Source: Saussurea involucrata (Eukaryota; Streptophyta; Magnoliopsida; Asterales; Asteraceae). Taken from it: a stretch of 64,000 nucleotides of DNA. The notes under the pieces are model-generated. The model made no database searches. It had not been told where the DNA came from and saw only the letters and a list, made by a program, of their open reading frames with translations. The stretch covers positions 141,844,983 through 141,908,982 of the forward strand of contig CM066319.1 of the NCBI GenBank assembly GCA_033807775.1, read 5' to 3'. A program made the translations under genes and the position numbers. How positions within the stretch are numbered: the first letter of the stretch is position 1; every line of letters begins with the position of its first letter. Below are positions 1-11,043 of the stretch, piece by piece.

Positions 1-3000
1 AATCATTTAACTCACAGATTTGACACGATTGACATAACTCCAGGATGACAGGTATAATCACAATTCATCACTATACTCAATCAAGCTATAGTAACATTCA
101 TTCAACATTTTGTATCATCATTCAATCTCAACAAAGGTAATTGAACAAGCAGTGATTAAAAACCCACAAAGCATGAATTATCATATTTCTATCTCCAATT
201 CGACTAAGACATGAAGGATTAGATAAACCTCAAAACTTTTCTCAAACGTTAAAAGATTCATTAAATCGAATAATAGTTGATCGGACTATTACAAGCATTA
301 AGAACAAACCCACATGTGGCATCCATCTATATCATATCAATCATGCCTATCGTAAAGCGAAACAAGTATCCAACCATGATTCAAACCAACCCCCCAACAT
401 GAACGGATTAGTTCATATTGGGGGTTTCAAAACTCTGAAATGAAAAGATGAAAATGAAAGTAAACATGCTTTTAACTAAGAAATGAAATCTAAGAACTCC
501 CTGAAAAAGTCTAAGCCGCCGATGGACGTACTCGATTCGCCTTCCGATCCTTGTTAATTGGTGTTTCTTGCCTTCTATTCGCCTTCAAAAATCGCCCTCG
601 TGCTCCCAAAATCGCCCAGAAAGAGTCCCAAAACGTAACTGATCGATCCCCCTTCAACCCTAGCAGAAAAAGGCTTTAAAAACGTATCAGGGGCTTGGCG
701 CGTGTACGGGTCGAATCAAGTAATAGTACTTATAAAGTACGAGTATCGAACCAAAGGAACCAGGTGTCAAGTACCACAATGACTGTGTAGATTATTAACT
801 AGACTAACGCAAATTGAGTTGGATTGTTGTGTATTAAAAACACGGATTAAAACTTAATTAATTCAGATAAGATAAAAAGCTGGAGGGTTGGATTCCTCAG
901 GTAGACAATCATTTAACTCACAGATTTGACACGATTGACATAACTCCAGGATGACAGGTATAATCACAATTCATCACTATACTCAATCAAGCTATAGTAA
1001 CATTCATTCAACATTTTGTATCATCATTCAATCTCAACAAAGGTAATTGAACAAGCAGTGATTAAAAACCCACAAAGCATGAATTATCATATTTCTATCT
1101 CCAATTCGACTAAGACATGAAGGATTAGATAAACCTCAAAACTTTTCTCAAACGTTAAAAGATTCATTAAATCGAATAATAGTTGATCGGACTATTACAA
1201 GCATTAAGAACAAACCCACATGTGGCATCCATCTATATCATATCAATCATGCCTATCGTAAAGCGAAACAAGTATCCAACCATGATTCAAACCAACCCCC
1301 CAACATGAACGGATTAGTTCATATTGGGGGTTTCAAAACTCTGAAATGAAAAGATGAAAATGAAAGTAAACATGCTTTTAACTAAGAAATGAAATCTAAG
1401 AACTCCCTGAAAAAGTCTAAGCCGCCGATGGACGTACTCGATTCGCCTTCCGATCCTTGTTAATTGGTGTTTCTTGCCTTCTATTCGCCTTCAAAAATCG
1501 CCCTCGTGCTCCCAAAATCGCCCAGAAAGAGTCCCAAAACGTAACTGATCGATCCCCCTTCAACCCTAGCAGAAAAAGGCTTTAAAAACGTATCAGGGGC
1601 TTGGCGCGTGTACGGGTCGAATCAAGTAATAGTACTTATAAAGTACGAGTATCGAACCAAAGGAACCAGGTGTCAAGTACCACAATGACTGTGTAGATTA
1701 TTAACTAGACTAACGCAAATTGAGTTGGATTGTTGTGTATTAAAAACACGGATTAAAACTTAATTAATTCAGATAAGATAAAAAGCTGGAGGGTTGGATT
1801 CCTCAGGTAGACAATCATTTAACTCACAGATTTGACACGATTGACATAACTCCAGGATGACAGGTATAATCACAATTCATCACTATACTCAATCAAGCTA
1901 TAGTAACATTCATTCAACATTTTGTATCATCATTCAATCTCAACAAAGGTAATTGAACAAGCAGTGATTAAAAACCCACAAAGCACGAATTATCATATTT
2001 CTATCTCAAATTCGACTAAGACATCAAGGATTAGATAAACCTCAAAACTTTTCTCAAACGTTAAAAGATTCATTAAATCGAATAATAGTTGATCGGACTA
2101 TTACAAGCATTAAGAACAAACCCACATGTGGCATCCATCTATATCATATCAATCATGCCTATCGTAAAGCGAAACAAGTATCCAACCATGATTCAAACCA
2201 ACCCCCAACATGAACGGATTAGTTCATATTGGGGGTTTCAAAACTCTGAAATGAAAAGATGAAAATGAAAGTAAACATGCTTTTAACTAAGAAATGAAAT
2301 CTAAGAACTCCCTGAAAAAGTCTAAGCCGCCGATGGACGTACTCGATTCGCCTTCCGATCCTTGTTAATTGGTGTTTCTTGCCTTCTATTCGCCTTCAAA
2401 AATCGCCCTCGTGCTCCCAAAATCGCCCAGGAAGAGTCCCAAAACGTAACTGATCGATCCCCCTTCAACCCTAGCAGAAAAGGCTTTAAAAACGTATCAG
2501 GGGCTTGGCGCGTGTACGGGTCGAATCAAGTAATAGTACTTATAAAGTACGAGTATCGAACCAAAGGAACCAGGTGTCAAGTACCACAATGACTGTATAG
2601 ATTATTAACTAGACTAACGCAAATTGAGCTGGATTGTTGTGTATTAAAAACACGGATTAAAACTTAATTAATTCAAATAAGATAAAAAGCTGGAGGGTTG
2701 GATTCCTCAGGTAGACAATCATTTAACTCACAGATTTGACACGATTGACATAACTCCAGGATGACAGGTATAATCACAATTCATCACTATACTCAATCAA
2801 GCTATAGTAACATTCATTCAACATTTTGTATCATCATTCAATCTCAACAAAGGTAATTGAACAAGCAGTGATTAAAAACCCACAAAGCACGAATTATCAT
2901 ACTTCTATCTCAAATTCGACTAAGACATCAAGGATTAGATAAACCTCAAAACCTTTCTCAAACGTTAAAAGATTCATTAAATCGAATAATAGTTGATCGG

Positions 3001-4326
3001 ACTATTACAAGCATTAAGAACAAACCCACATGTGGCATCCATCTATATCATATCAATCATGCCTATCGTAAAGCGAAACAAGTATCCAACCATGATTCAA
3101 ACCAACCCCCCAACATGAACGGATTAGTTCATATTGGGGGTTTCAAAACTCTGAAATGAAAAGATGAAAATGAAAGTAAACATGCTTTTAACTAAGAAAT
3201 GAAATCTAAGAACTCCCTGAAAAAGTCTAAGCCGCCGATGGACGTACTCGATTCGCCTTCCGATCCTTGTTAATTGGTGTTTCTTGCCTTCTATTCGCCT
3301 TCAAAAATCGCCCTCGTGCTCCCAAAATCGCCCAGGAAGAGTCCCAAAACGTAACTGATCGATCCCCCTTCAACCCTAGCAGAAAAAGGCTTTAAAAACG
3401 TATCAGGGGCTTGGCGCGTGTACGGGTCGAATCAAGTAATAGTACTTATAAAGTACGAGTATCGAACCAAAGGAACCAGGTGTCAAGTACCACAATGACT
3501 GTATAGATTATTAACTAGACTAACGCAAATTGAGCTGGATTGTTGTGTATTAAAAACACGGATTAAAACTTAATTAATTCAAATAAGATAAAAAGCTGGA
3601 GGGTTGGATTCCTCAGGTAGACAATCATTTAACTCACAGATTTGACACGATTGACATAACTCTAGGATGACAGGTATAATCACAATTCATCACTATACTC
3701 AATCAAGCTATAGTAACATTCATTCAACATTTTGTATCATCATTCAATCTCAACAAAGGTAATTGAACAAGCAGTGATTAAAAACCCACAAAGCACGAAT
3801 TATCATACTTCTATCTCAAATTCGACTAAGACATCAAGGATTAGATAAACCTCAAAACTTTTCTCAAACGTTAAAAGATTCATTAAATCGAATAATAGTT
3901 GATCGGACTATTACAAGCATTAAGAACAAACCCACATGTGGCATCCATCTATATCATATCAATCATGCCTATCGTAAAGCGAAACAAGTATCCAACCATG
4001 ATTCAAACCAACCCCCCAACATGAACGGATTAGTTCATATTGGGGGTTTCAAAACTCTGAAATGAAAAGATGAAAATGAAAGTAAACATGCTTTTAACTA
4101 AGAAATGAAATCTAAGAACTCCCTGAAAAAGTCTAAGCCGCCGATGGACGTACTCGATTCGCCTTCCGATCCTTGTTAATTGGTGTTTCTTGCCTTCTAT
4201 TCGCCTTCAAAAATCGCCCTCGTGCTCCCAAAATCGCCCAGGAAGAGTCCCAAAACGTAACTGATCGATCCCCCTTCAACCCTAGCAGAAAAAGGCTTTA
4301 AAAACGTATCAGGGGCTTGGCGCGTT
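1..4326 (-). repeat. Tandem array of a ~906-bp LTR segment, about 4.8 copies
   Basis: Near-identical units start at 1, 907, 1813, 2717 and 3623 (AATCATTTAACTCACAG each time). Periods are 906, 906, 904 and 906 bp. The 904-bp unit is shorter because one C and one A are lost from homopolymer runs. The fifth unit stops matching near 4326, where the sequence passes into the non-repeated start of the LTR. Units differ by only a few substitutions, for example CATGAATTATC versus CACGAATTATC, so the amplification is recent or homogenised. A 76-codon frame in unit 3 exists only because of the lost A and is not a gene. The array runs off the left edge. Confidence 0.95.
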
Positions 4327-4649
4327 TGCAGGCGCGTATGGAAACGTGCGTAGAGGCGCGCAACGCACTGGAGTTTTTACAAAAATTAAGCCTGCGCGTT
4401 TGTGGGCGCGTTTGTAGGCGCGCTCAGAGGCGCGCAGGGCACTGTTTGGTCCAAAAATCTGATTTTTCTCCTTTTTGCACTGGACTGTTGTAGACTTGCT
4501 CCGATTGCTCCAAAACTCTTCCAACATCAATAATTAATAAAAGCCTGTACTTTCTCATAGAAACCATTAAATTCTACTTTTTTACTTGGAGACTTACAAC
4601 TAACTGACCGATTTCGGGATCAAAATAATGTCGTGAAACGGCATTATCA
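1..4649 (-). mobile_element. Athila-like Ty3/gypsy LTR (minus strand), internally amplified
   Basis: Read on the minus strand, an LTR begins at 4649 with TGATAATGCC, followed by a CATTATTTT-G-TCC stretch. This matches the start of the ATH LTR at 49791 (TGATAACGCC, then GCGTTATTTTCGGTCC). Each repeat unit to its left also carries the distal part of such an LTR: the complement of 702-752 aligns with the ATH LTR near 50985-51035 (GTTCGATACTCGTA, then TACTATTACTTGATTCGA and CCCGTACA). I infer one LTR, or one LTR plus tandem recombinants, of a relative of ATH. The LTR end and the internal region lie left of the window. The 4327-4649 part contains GC-rich GGCGCGC repeats and no gene. Confidence 0.75.
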
Positions 4650-5749
4650 TATCATCCAGTGCAAAAGATGAATTTTCCATCCTTATTTGTAGGGTTTCAT
4701 AACAGTGCGTACCGTTCTCCATACACCCTGACCAAAATTCCATGGCATTTTGGCACAGAAGGATTAAGTCACTCCATCTATACAAGTTATTTGTTTGACA
4801 AAGATGAACACCACTTTAGCAAAAGGACAAGCAATCGAGAACCATAGAACACAAAATCAATAACTCGAAAACCATGGAACTCGACCTCTGTCAATGCAAT
4901 CGAGAACCATGGAACTGACAGCCATGGAAATAGAGAACCAAGGAACACGAAATCGGGAACTCGAAAACCATGGAACTCGCCCACTGTCAATGTAATCGAC
5001 CTCCATCTATGCAATCGAGAACAATGGAACACTGTTTCAAAAAAAGAGAACAACGGAACACGAAATCGGTAACTAGAAAACCATGGAACTCGACCTCTAG
5101 AAATGCAGTCAACCTGTGTCAATGCAATCGAGAATCATGGAACTGACAACGATGGAAATCAAGAACCATGAAGAAATCTGGAAATCGAGAACCATGAAGA
5201 AATCTGGAACCATGAAGAAATCCAGAAATTGACAGCCATGGAAATCTACAACCATGAGAAATTTGGAAATTGAGAAATCGATATGGAGGAGAGGCGAAGA
5301 ACCGGAAGAGTAGGAGTAGGATGGAGACGACGTGAGGGAGTCGATAGATTTGGATTAGGTTTATGTATGAGATGGTTAAAAAAAGGGTAATAGAGTAATT
5401 TTTTAGCTTAGTCCCATGCTGTTCCACGTATTTTGGTGGAACAAAAAATCTTAAGCTTTGTCCCATGTTGTCCTACCTGATTTTTGTCCCATGGCATACC
5501 AAACATGAGACTATATTTGTTTGTCTCGTCCCGTCCCACCCAATCTACATTACCAAACGCACACAAGGGACTTATAGGAGCCATGGCCCCTGTGTTTTTT
5601 TTTCTTGCATAGTAGGTTGGATGCATAAGTTATCAATTTTGATCAATTTTTAAGGCTCCTTGTTTGTGGTATTTTAAAAGTAATATTGATTATTTTGTAC
5701 TTAGTGAGGGTTAAACATTGTTTGTTATTATAATTAAGGCTAAATATAA
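4650..5749. other. Unassigned spacer between the LTR array and the Helitrons
   Basis: I see no convincing gene here. 4650-4831 is unique sequence without a recognisable domain. 4832-5276 is the minisatellite listed separately. 5400-5600 has several GTCCCATG/GTCCCGTCCC and TACCAAACG words, like the inner part of the Mutator-like element at 10895-10970, and may be a DNA-transposon remnant. The last ~150 bp are AT-rich and lead into the outer Helitron. Confidence 0.5.
4832..5276 (+). repeat. Degenerate minisatellite built on CGAGAACCATGGAAC
   Basis: Words of the form (AAT)CGA(G/A)AACCATGGAAC recur at irregular spacing, in longer blocks that also contain CTCGACCTCTGTCAATG. Toward the right the array changes to AACCATGAAGAAATCTGG units. 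Open frames on the minus strand across it are low-complexity translations of the repeat. Confidence 0.75.
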
Positions 5750-5760
5750 TCTATATATAT

Positions 5761-7125
5761 CTTTTATATATATAAAAGGAAAACCATAAGCATTGACGTG
5801 GCACATCCTTAGAACAAGATTTCATTCTAGGAATTTTGTGGTTTTTTTGATTTTTCTAAAATGTTTAATTTGTAATAGACGTTTTGGTCCCTCTTTGAAT
5901 AATGTATCTTCTACTATGAATTAGGGTTATTTGGTAAATTTATGCACATTAGGTTAACTTCCAACCTATCCACTTCCCTAAGACCTTTTGATTTCCCACT
6001 CTCTCTGTCTCTTTATTTCTTCCTCTATGTCCGTTTCACTTTGATGTTTGTGGAAGGATATTGGTGCTCCTTTCATTTATTTCCATCTTTCCCTCATAAG
6101 CCATCTTGAGTTCTCACTAGCTAATTTTCTCCATTTCTTCCTCTATATTCATTTCACTTTTGATGTTCATAGATTTTTAATTTCAGGTGGGGTTTTGGTG
6201 CTTTTTTCAGGTACTTTTGCAACAACCAAGAGTTTATCTTCCTGATACCGAAGGAGTTGTTGAGTTGATGATGCATTTGGACCAGAAGGGAAGAGGACAT
6301 TTTTCCTAATACTAATTGATACCAAGCCAATTGTTGAAGCAATAGTCAAGAAGGAGGGTCGTTTCCACGGTAAATAGTAATAATTTATTGTAGTCAAATG
6401 CTTAAGGACGTAAGAAACTTCACTACTCTATTTTAACAAGAATCTTTTATATATATAAAAGGAAAACCATAAGCATTGACGTGGCACATCCTTAGAACAA
6501 GATTTCATTCTAGGAATTTTGTGGTTTTTTTGATTTTTCTAAAATGTTTAATTTGTAATAGACGTTTTGGTCCCTCTTTGAATAATGCATCTTCTACTAT
6601 GAATTAGGGTTATTTGGTAAATTTACGCACATTAGGTTAACTTCCAACCTATCCACTTCCCTAAGACCTTTTGATTTCCCACTCTCTCTGTCTCTTTATT
6701 TCTTCCTCTATGTCCGTTTCACTTTGATGTTTGTGGAAGGATATTGGTGCTCCTTTCATTTATTTCCATCTTTCCCTCATAAGCCATCTTGAGTTCTCAC
6801 TAGCTAATTTTCTCCATTTCTTCCTCTATATTCATTTCACTTTTGATGTTCATAGATTTTTAATTTCAGGTGGGGTTTTGGTGCTTTTTTCAGGTACTTT
6901 TGCAACAACCAAGAGTTTATCTTCCTGATACCGAAGGAGTTGTTGAGTTGATGATGCATTTGGACCAGAAGGGAAGAGGACATTTTTCCTAATACTAATT
7001 GATACCAAGCCAATTGTTGAAGCAATAGTCAAGAAGGAGGGTCGTTTCCACGGTAAATAGTAATAATTTATTGTAGTCAAATGCTTAAGGACGTAAGAAA
7101 CTTCACTACTCTATTTTAACAAGAA
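5761..7125 (+). repeat. Tandem duplication of 683 bp at the Helitron 5' end
   Basis: Units 5761-6443 and 6444-~7125 are nearly identical, differing for example at ATGTATC/ATGCATC and TTTATGC/TTTACGC. Both contain the same short open frames (65 and 76 codons). These are duplicated with the DNA and show no recognisable domain, so I do not call them genes. Confidence 0.95.
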
Positions 7126-7260
7126 AGTTAACGCAATTTCTGTCTCTCCCTCTATCATTTTAACAAGGTAAATGCATAATATCCATTGGTTTATTTATTT
7201 ATGTTTATATCAATCGATTAACCATCTATTTTATTTTATCATTTATGAAGTAGACAAACC

Positions 7261-7390
7261 GAAACTCCTCAGAGATCACCGGTTTGAGTCATGCAAGGCC
7301 ACTAGGAGTTTTCTTGGCCGTTCTCTAGGGCCTATTGGATTAGTCGAGCTGCGTGGAACCTGGTGCCGATGCCCATAATTAACAAAAAAT
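7261..7390 (+). mobile_element. SINE-like fragment
   Basis: The stretch contains a polymerase III B-box-like GGTTTGAGTCATG, then CACTAGGAG-TTT, TATTGGATTAGTCGAG and a GCCCATAATTAACAAAAAA tail. These are in the order I recall for tRNA-derived plant SINEs. An A box is not evident, so it looks 5'-truncated. It lies inside the nested Helitron. Confidence 0.5.
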
Positions 7391-9414
7391 TGTCAATATT
7401 GATATAACTCATCTTATTGTTATTATTCTTGCACTTTATAAAACCAAATATTTAATGGTTGTTGCATTTCATTAAACAAGTAATAAAATACTCTTATTTT
7501 ATTTGATGAGCCAAAAAAATGTGTCGGCCTCTTTGGAGATAGGTTTTATGTAGGGCCGATTAGAGTTGTCTGTAATCATCTTTTTACTCAAATTTTGCCT
7601 ACACCCACGATAACATTTCATATTGCATATACGCTTACGACTTAACCATCATTTTGCAGATTTAAGCTTTAATATCAAAACATTATTTTGCAACCAAAAA
7701 TAAGAAACTGTATAATATTCTCTCTATTACATGAAAAACAATATCAAAGAAAATAATTGACTTCAAAACAACCTCAGTAAATTCGTTGTCTTATATTACA
7801 TTAATCAGTTGTCACTTATAAAATTGCATTTCATCGTAACTTAGTATATAATTTCTAACAATAAGTTTTTATCATCGCGCAACGCGCGATGCCACAAACT
7901 AGTATATATTAAAGGAAAACCAAGAAGAAGTGATGTGACACTCTCTAAAAGCTAGAAACTCATTTCTCTTTTTTCTCCTTTTTTTCAATTTTTTAAAATA
8001 CTAATAAGATAAAGACTTTTATGTCCTCATATGTAAATGATATTTTCATTAAAGATATGAGTGTTTTTGTATTTTTACATGCACATTGAAATTTATGTTA
8101 GTTAACTATTCATTTTCTCTCTTTTATGTTACTTAACTATTCATTTTCCCTTCTTTATGTTAATTAATTAGTCATTTTCTCTTATTTATTCTACCTTTTG
8201 GTTCTTCATTTTTTAGTTGACTACTTAATGGTTTGGTTTGTTGTCAAACAACTTTTCTCTCAAACTTTCTCTCATTATCTAAGGTATGGACTTATGTTTA
8301 ATGCTAAATTATATGGTGTTATGTGTACTTTATATGTTTTTTTTGTAGAAAGTGTCACAATCAAATGAGATATTGTTTAAATAAGTTGTGAAGATCGTTG
8401 AACATATCAAGAACATGAAAGTTTCATGGACAATATACACTTATATTATTAAATGTAAGTCATTCAGTCTACTACAATTTCAATCTCAATCTCAATCTCA
8501 AATGATTTTTGTTCGTTTTGTAATCATCATTTATTATTACCCTAATTCTCATTTCTAATTTTTTTTTCTCGCAAGAGTCATCACAATGCTAATAGAACAG
8601 TTGGATATTGTTTCTTTTGATATGACGTTGTTACTAGCAAACTACATTTTTAGTTTCGATTTTTAAGTTGTTGTTTAGTAAAAAAAATGTTGCATTTGAG
8701 AATTTAAGGTTTTAAGAAAGTATAAACAGTGGTTAATCGATTGATACTCTTCAGATTTTGTCTTTACGACCTTCAACTATTTTTAATCATGATTAAAAAT
8801 AGATTAACTGATTTTAAGGAATTTAGTTCCTTGCTTTATACAATTCACAATGCCAACGATGAAGTTATGCAACACTCTAATGAGATGGATACTATTTTCA
8901 TCAATGTATAGAGAATAGGGTTGTAAATGATGTGATGAAAAAAGATGTTAAATTTTCTACACTCAAGAAAAGTGAAAATATATAATATGTCCGATAGTTC
9001 TTTGTAACCATATCCAAGTGACATGTATCAATGAAAAACTTAATTATGGTTTCATAATTTTATGAAATTATTGAAAAAATAAAAAGAAAAGTATGGCGTC
9101 AAACTTATGTCATTTTTGTATTAATTTATTATAGTTAATTGTATTTTATATAATAGATATTTACACTATGGTTGTTATCAATCTTTTTCATTACACATCT
9201 GATATACTTTATAACCCTATTAATTAAAAGGTTCAGAACAATCTTTATATACTAAATTGAAAATAATAATGTTCATGTACACTCAATTTCATCGTCAAAT
9301 ATATTGTATATGGACTTGCAATATAGCCTAAATTTATAAAAATAATCAATTAAACTAAAATATACATTTTTTCAACATGAATTTTGACAATCGCGCAACG
9401 CGCGATACCCAATA

Positions 9415-9633
9415 TGTCAAATGTCCATAAGTATCGTCCACATCACACTTATGTGGTGCCCTTAAGGCGTTATGATGACATGACGACATAAATGACCAGT
9501 TAAGTACAATATCGGTTATTTTTGTCTCAAAATAAAAAATCATAAAATTACTTTGCTGTTGTACAAAATTAAGATAAAATATGGTACAAATTTTGGGTTA
9601 AATAGTTATTTTTTATTTACATGACAAAACATT
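9415..9633. other. Spacer without recognisable feature
   Basis: AT-rich sequence between two Helitrons. The 62-codon minus-strand open frame crossing it starts outside and overlaps the Helitron hairpin, so I treat it as chance. Confidence 0.5.
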
Positions 9634-9929
9634 TCTCTCTATATGTATATATAATTAGAGAAACCAAGTTTAATGACATGACACTATAAGAATTAAATAT
9701 TTATCAAATGGTGAATTGTGATGAAATCTTGATTATCTTACATTAACGAGGGAAGGAAAAGTTAGAAGAGAAAATAACTATATAAAGGAGATGATGACAA
9801 CTAGAAATCTTTGTTGATCCAATTGTGGGTTAATAGTTATATTTGTAATGTTCCTTAAAACAGTTAGTTATAATGTGTGTGTTTTGTTTTTTGTTTTTTG
9901 TAACATATTTATAATATATAAAATAACTT

Positions 9930-11036
9930 GGGAAATTAATTAAAATACCCTAAGTTTGACCAAGTGTTACCAAAATGCCCTAAATCTCTCCCACTTTGCA
10001 AAATACCCTTTTTTCCGCGATGGGAGCCCATGATCGCGGGACAGGGACCATTTCTGACATTTTTTTAAACTTGCAGGGACCATTTTTGAAAAATGGAATC
10101 CCGCGATCGCGGGCTCATCCCGCAATGGGATTATTTTTGTGACTTTTCAATTGCAAGGGACCATTTTTGAAAAATTCCAGGGACCATTTTTGAAAATTTG
10201 ACCCGCGTTTGACACTGTTCACCCCCGCTTTCGTCCAATTTTACGAATTTAAAATGAAATGTTACACTTTCAACCCCTATACTTATTTACTAAATTTACT
10301 TATACCTTTTATTTTCATTATTTTAATTTTACATTTAACACATATAATCGTTTATTAACTAAAATACGTTAAAAATACGTTTTAATTTTAACAAATTACA
10401 CCATTATAATCGTCTCTTCGATACGTTCGAAATGAGCCTAATCTTGAATTTTTTTGGATTTATATATTTTAATATATATCATATACAGTTATACACTACA
10501 TAAAAAAAATATTTTTTATATTTAAAATTCATACCCTTATAGTTAATTATTTAATTTATGGTACATCTTTTATTTTTTTTTCAATTTTGTTTTACACTCC
10601 TATCGCATTAACATAATAATCATATATTAACTAATTCATTAAATCGTTTTAAATTATTATTATTTGAATGTGTTTATAGATATCGTGAATGGCAATAGGA
10701 GAAAGTTTCACGAGAAGAATATTAAATGGGGTTTTGACAAGTTGGTATCACTGGACTCATTTAAGAATTGTGAAAATGGGTATTTGGCGAATGATGATTC
10801 ATGTGTGTTTGGAGCTGAAGTATTTGCAGTTACAGAGTATGCACAAAATGATCGATATATTTTCAACGTAACTTAGATTAAAATTATCTCCTTCAGTTCA
10901 ATCCCATCCCGTCCCATCCAGTTCCGTCCCGTCCCATCTAGTATGCGTACCAAACGCTACCTAAGCGTACCGTAATTTAAATAATTAACTATAAAGGTAT
11001 AAACTGTAAATATTAAAAATATTTTGATGTAGTGTA
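9930..11036 (+). repeat. Left arm of the 2.2-kb inverted repeat
   Basis: 1107 bp, complementary to 11044-12116. It has ~50 bp near 10200-10255 that the right arm lacks. Otherwise only scattered substitutions were seen. Confidence 0.93.
10664..10876 (+). pseudogene. Captured MATH (TRAF-like) domain gene fragment, left arm
   Basis: About 70 codons translate to a segment with KWGFDKLVSLDSF, then NGYLANDDSCVFGAEVFAV. This matches the conserved core of plant MATH domains (WGF...L-F...GYL-ND-C-FGAEV), the substrate-binding fold of MATH and MATH-USP proteins. Only part of one domain is present, with no credible start codon, promoter or remaining exons, so it is a transduplicated fragment. Family assignment rests on motif recognition. 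Confidence 0.75.
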
Positions 11037-11043
11037 AATCATA

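Larger units (their letters stand above)
5760..7902 (+). mobile_element. Nested non-autonomous Helitron with complete ends
   Basis: It starts with TC at 5760, preceded by A. It ends with hairpin ATCGCGC-AAC-GCGCGAT (7874-7890), eight bases, then CTAG at 7899-7902 followed by T. This fits Helitron insertion between A and T without target duplication. Its first 683 bp are tandemly duplicated. Otherwise it holds a SINE-like segment and AT-rich DNA. No helicase or replication initiator is encoded, so it would need an autonomous partner. Confidence 0.85.
5750..9414 (+). mobile_element. Outer non-autonomous Helitron, interrupted near its 5' end
   Basis: If the nested Helitron 5760-7902 is removed, 5750-5759 joins 7903 onward to give a TC start, an AT run and then TTAAAGGAAAACCAAG. 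That is the same kind of 5' end as the nested element (AAAAGGAAAACCATAAG). The 3' end has the hairpin ATCGCGC-AAC-GCGCGAT at 9390-9406. The CTAG expected ~8 nt after it is not seen (CCCAATATG instead), so the exact end is uncertain. Internal sequence around 8340-8640 is recognisably related to the third Helitron around 12745-12990. There is no Rep/helicase coding region. Confidence 0.7.

Noticed and set aside
2362..2592. 76-codon open frame in the tandem array
   Set aside because: It exists in only one repeat unit, because of a single-base deletion, and covers LTR sequence.
6048..6928. Duplicate 62-76-codon frames on both strands of the Helitron
   Set aside because: They are conserved only because the 683-bp DNA is duplicated. 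No domain, and overlapping frames on opposite strands.
7261..7390. tRNA gene
   Set aside because: Only a B-box-like word is present. No cloverleaf or acceptor stem can be formed.
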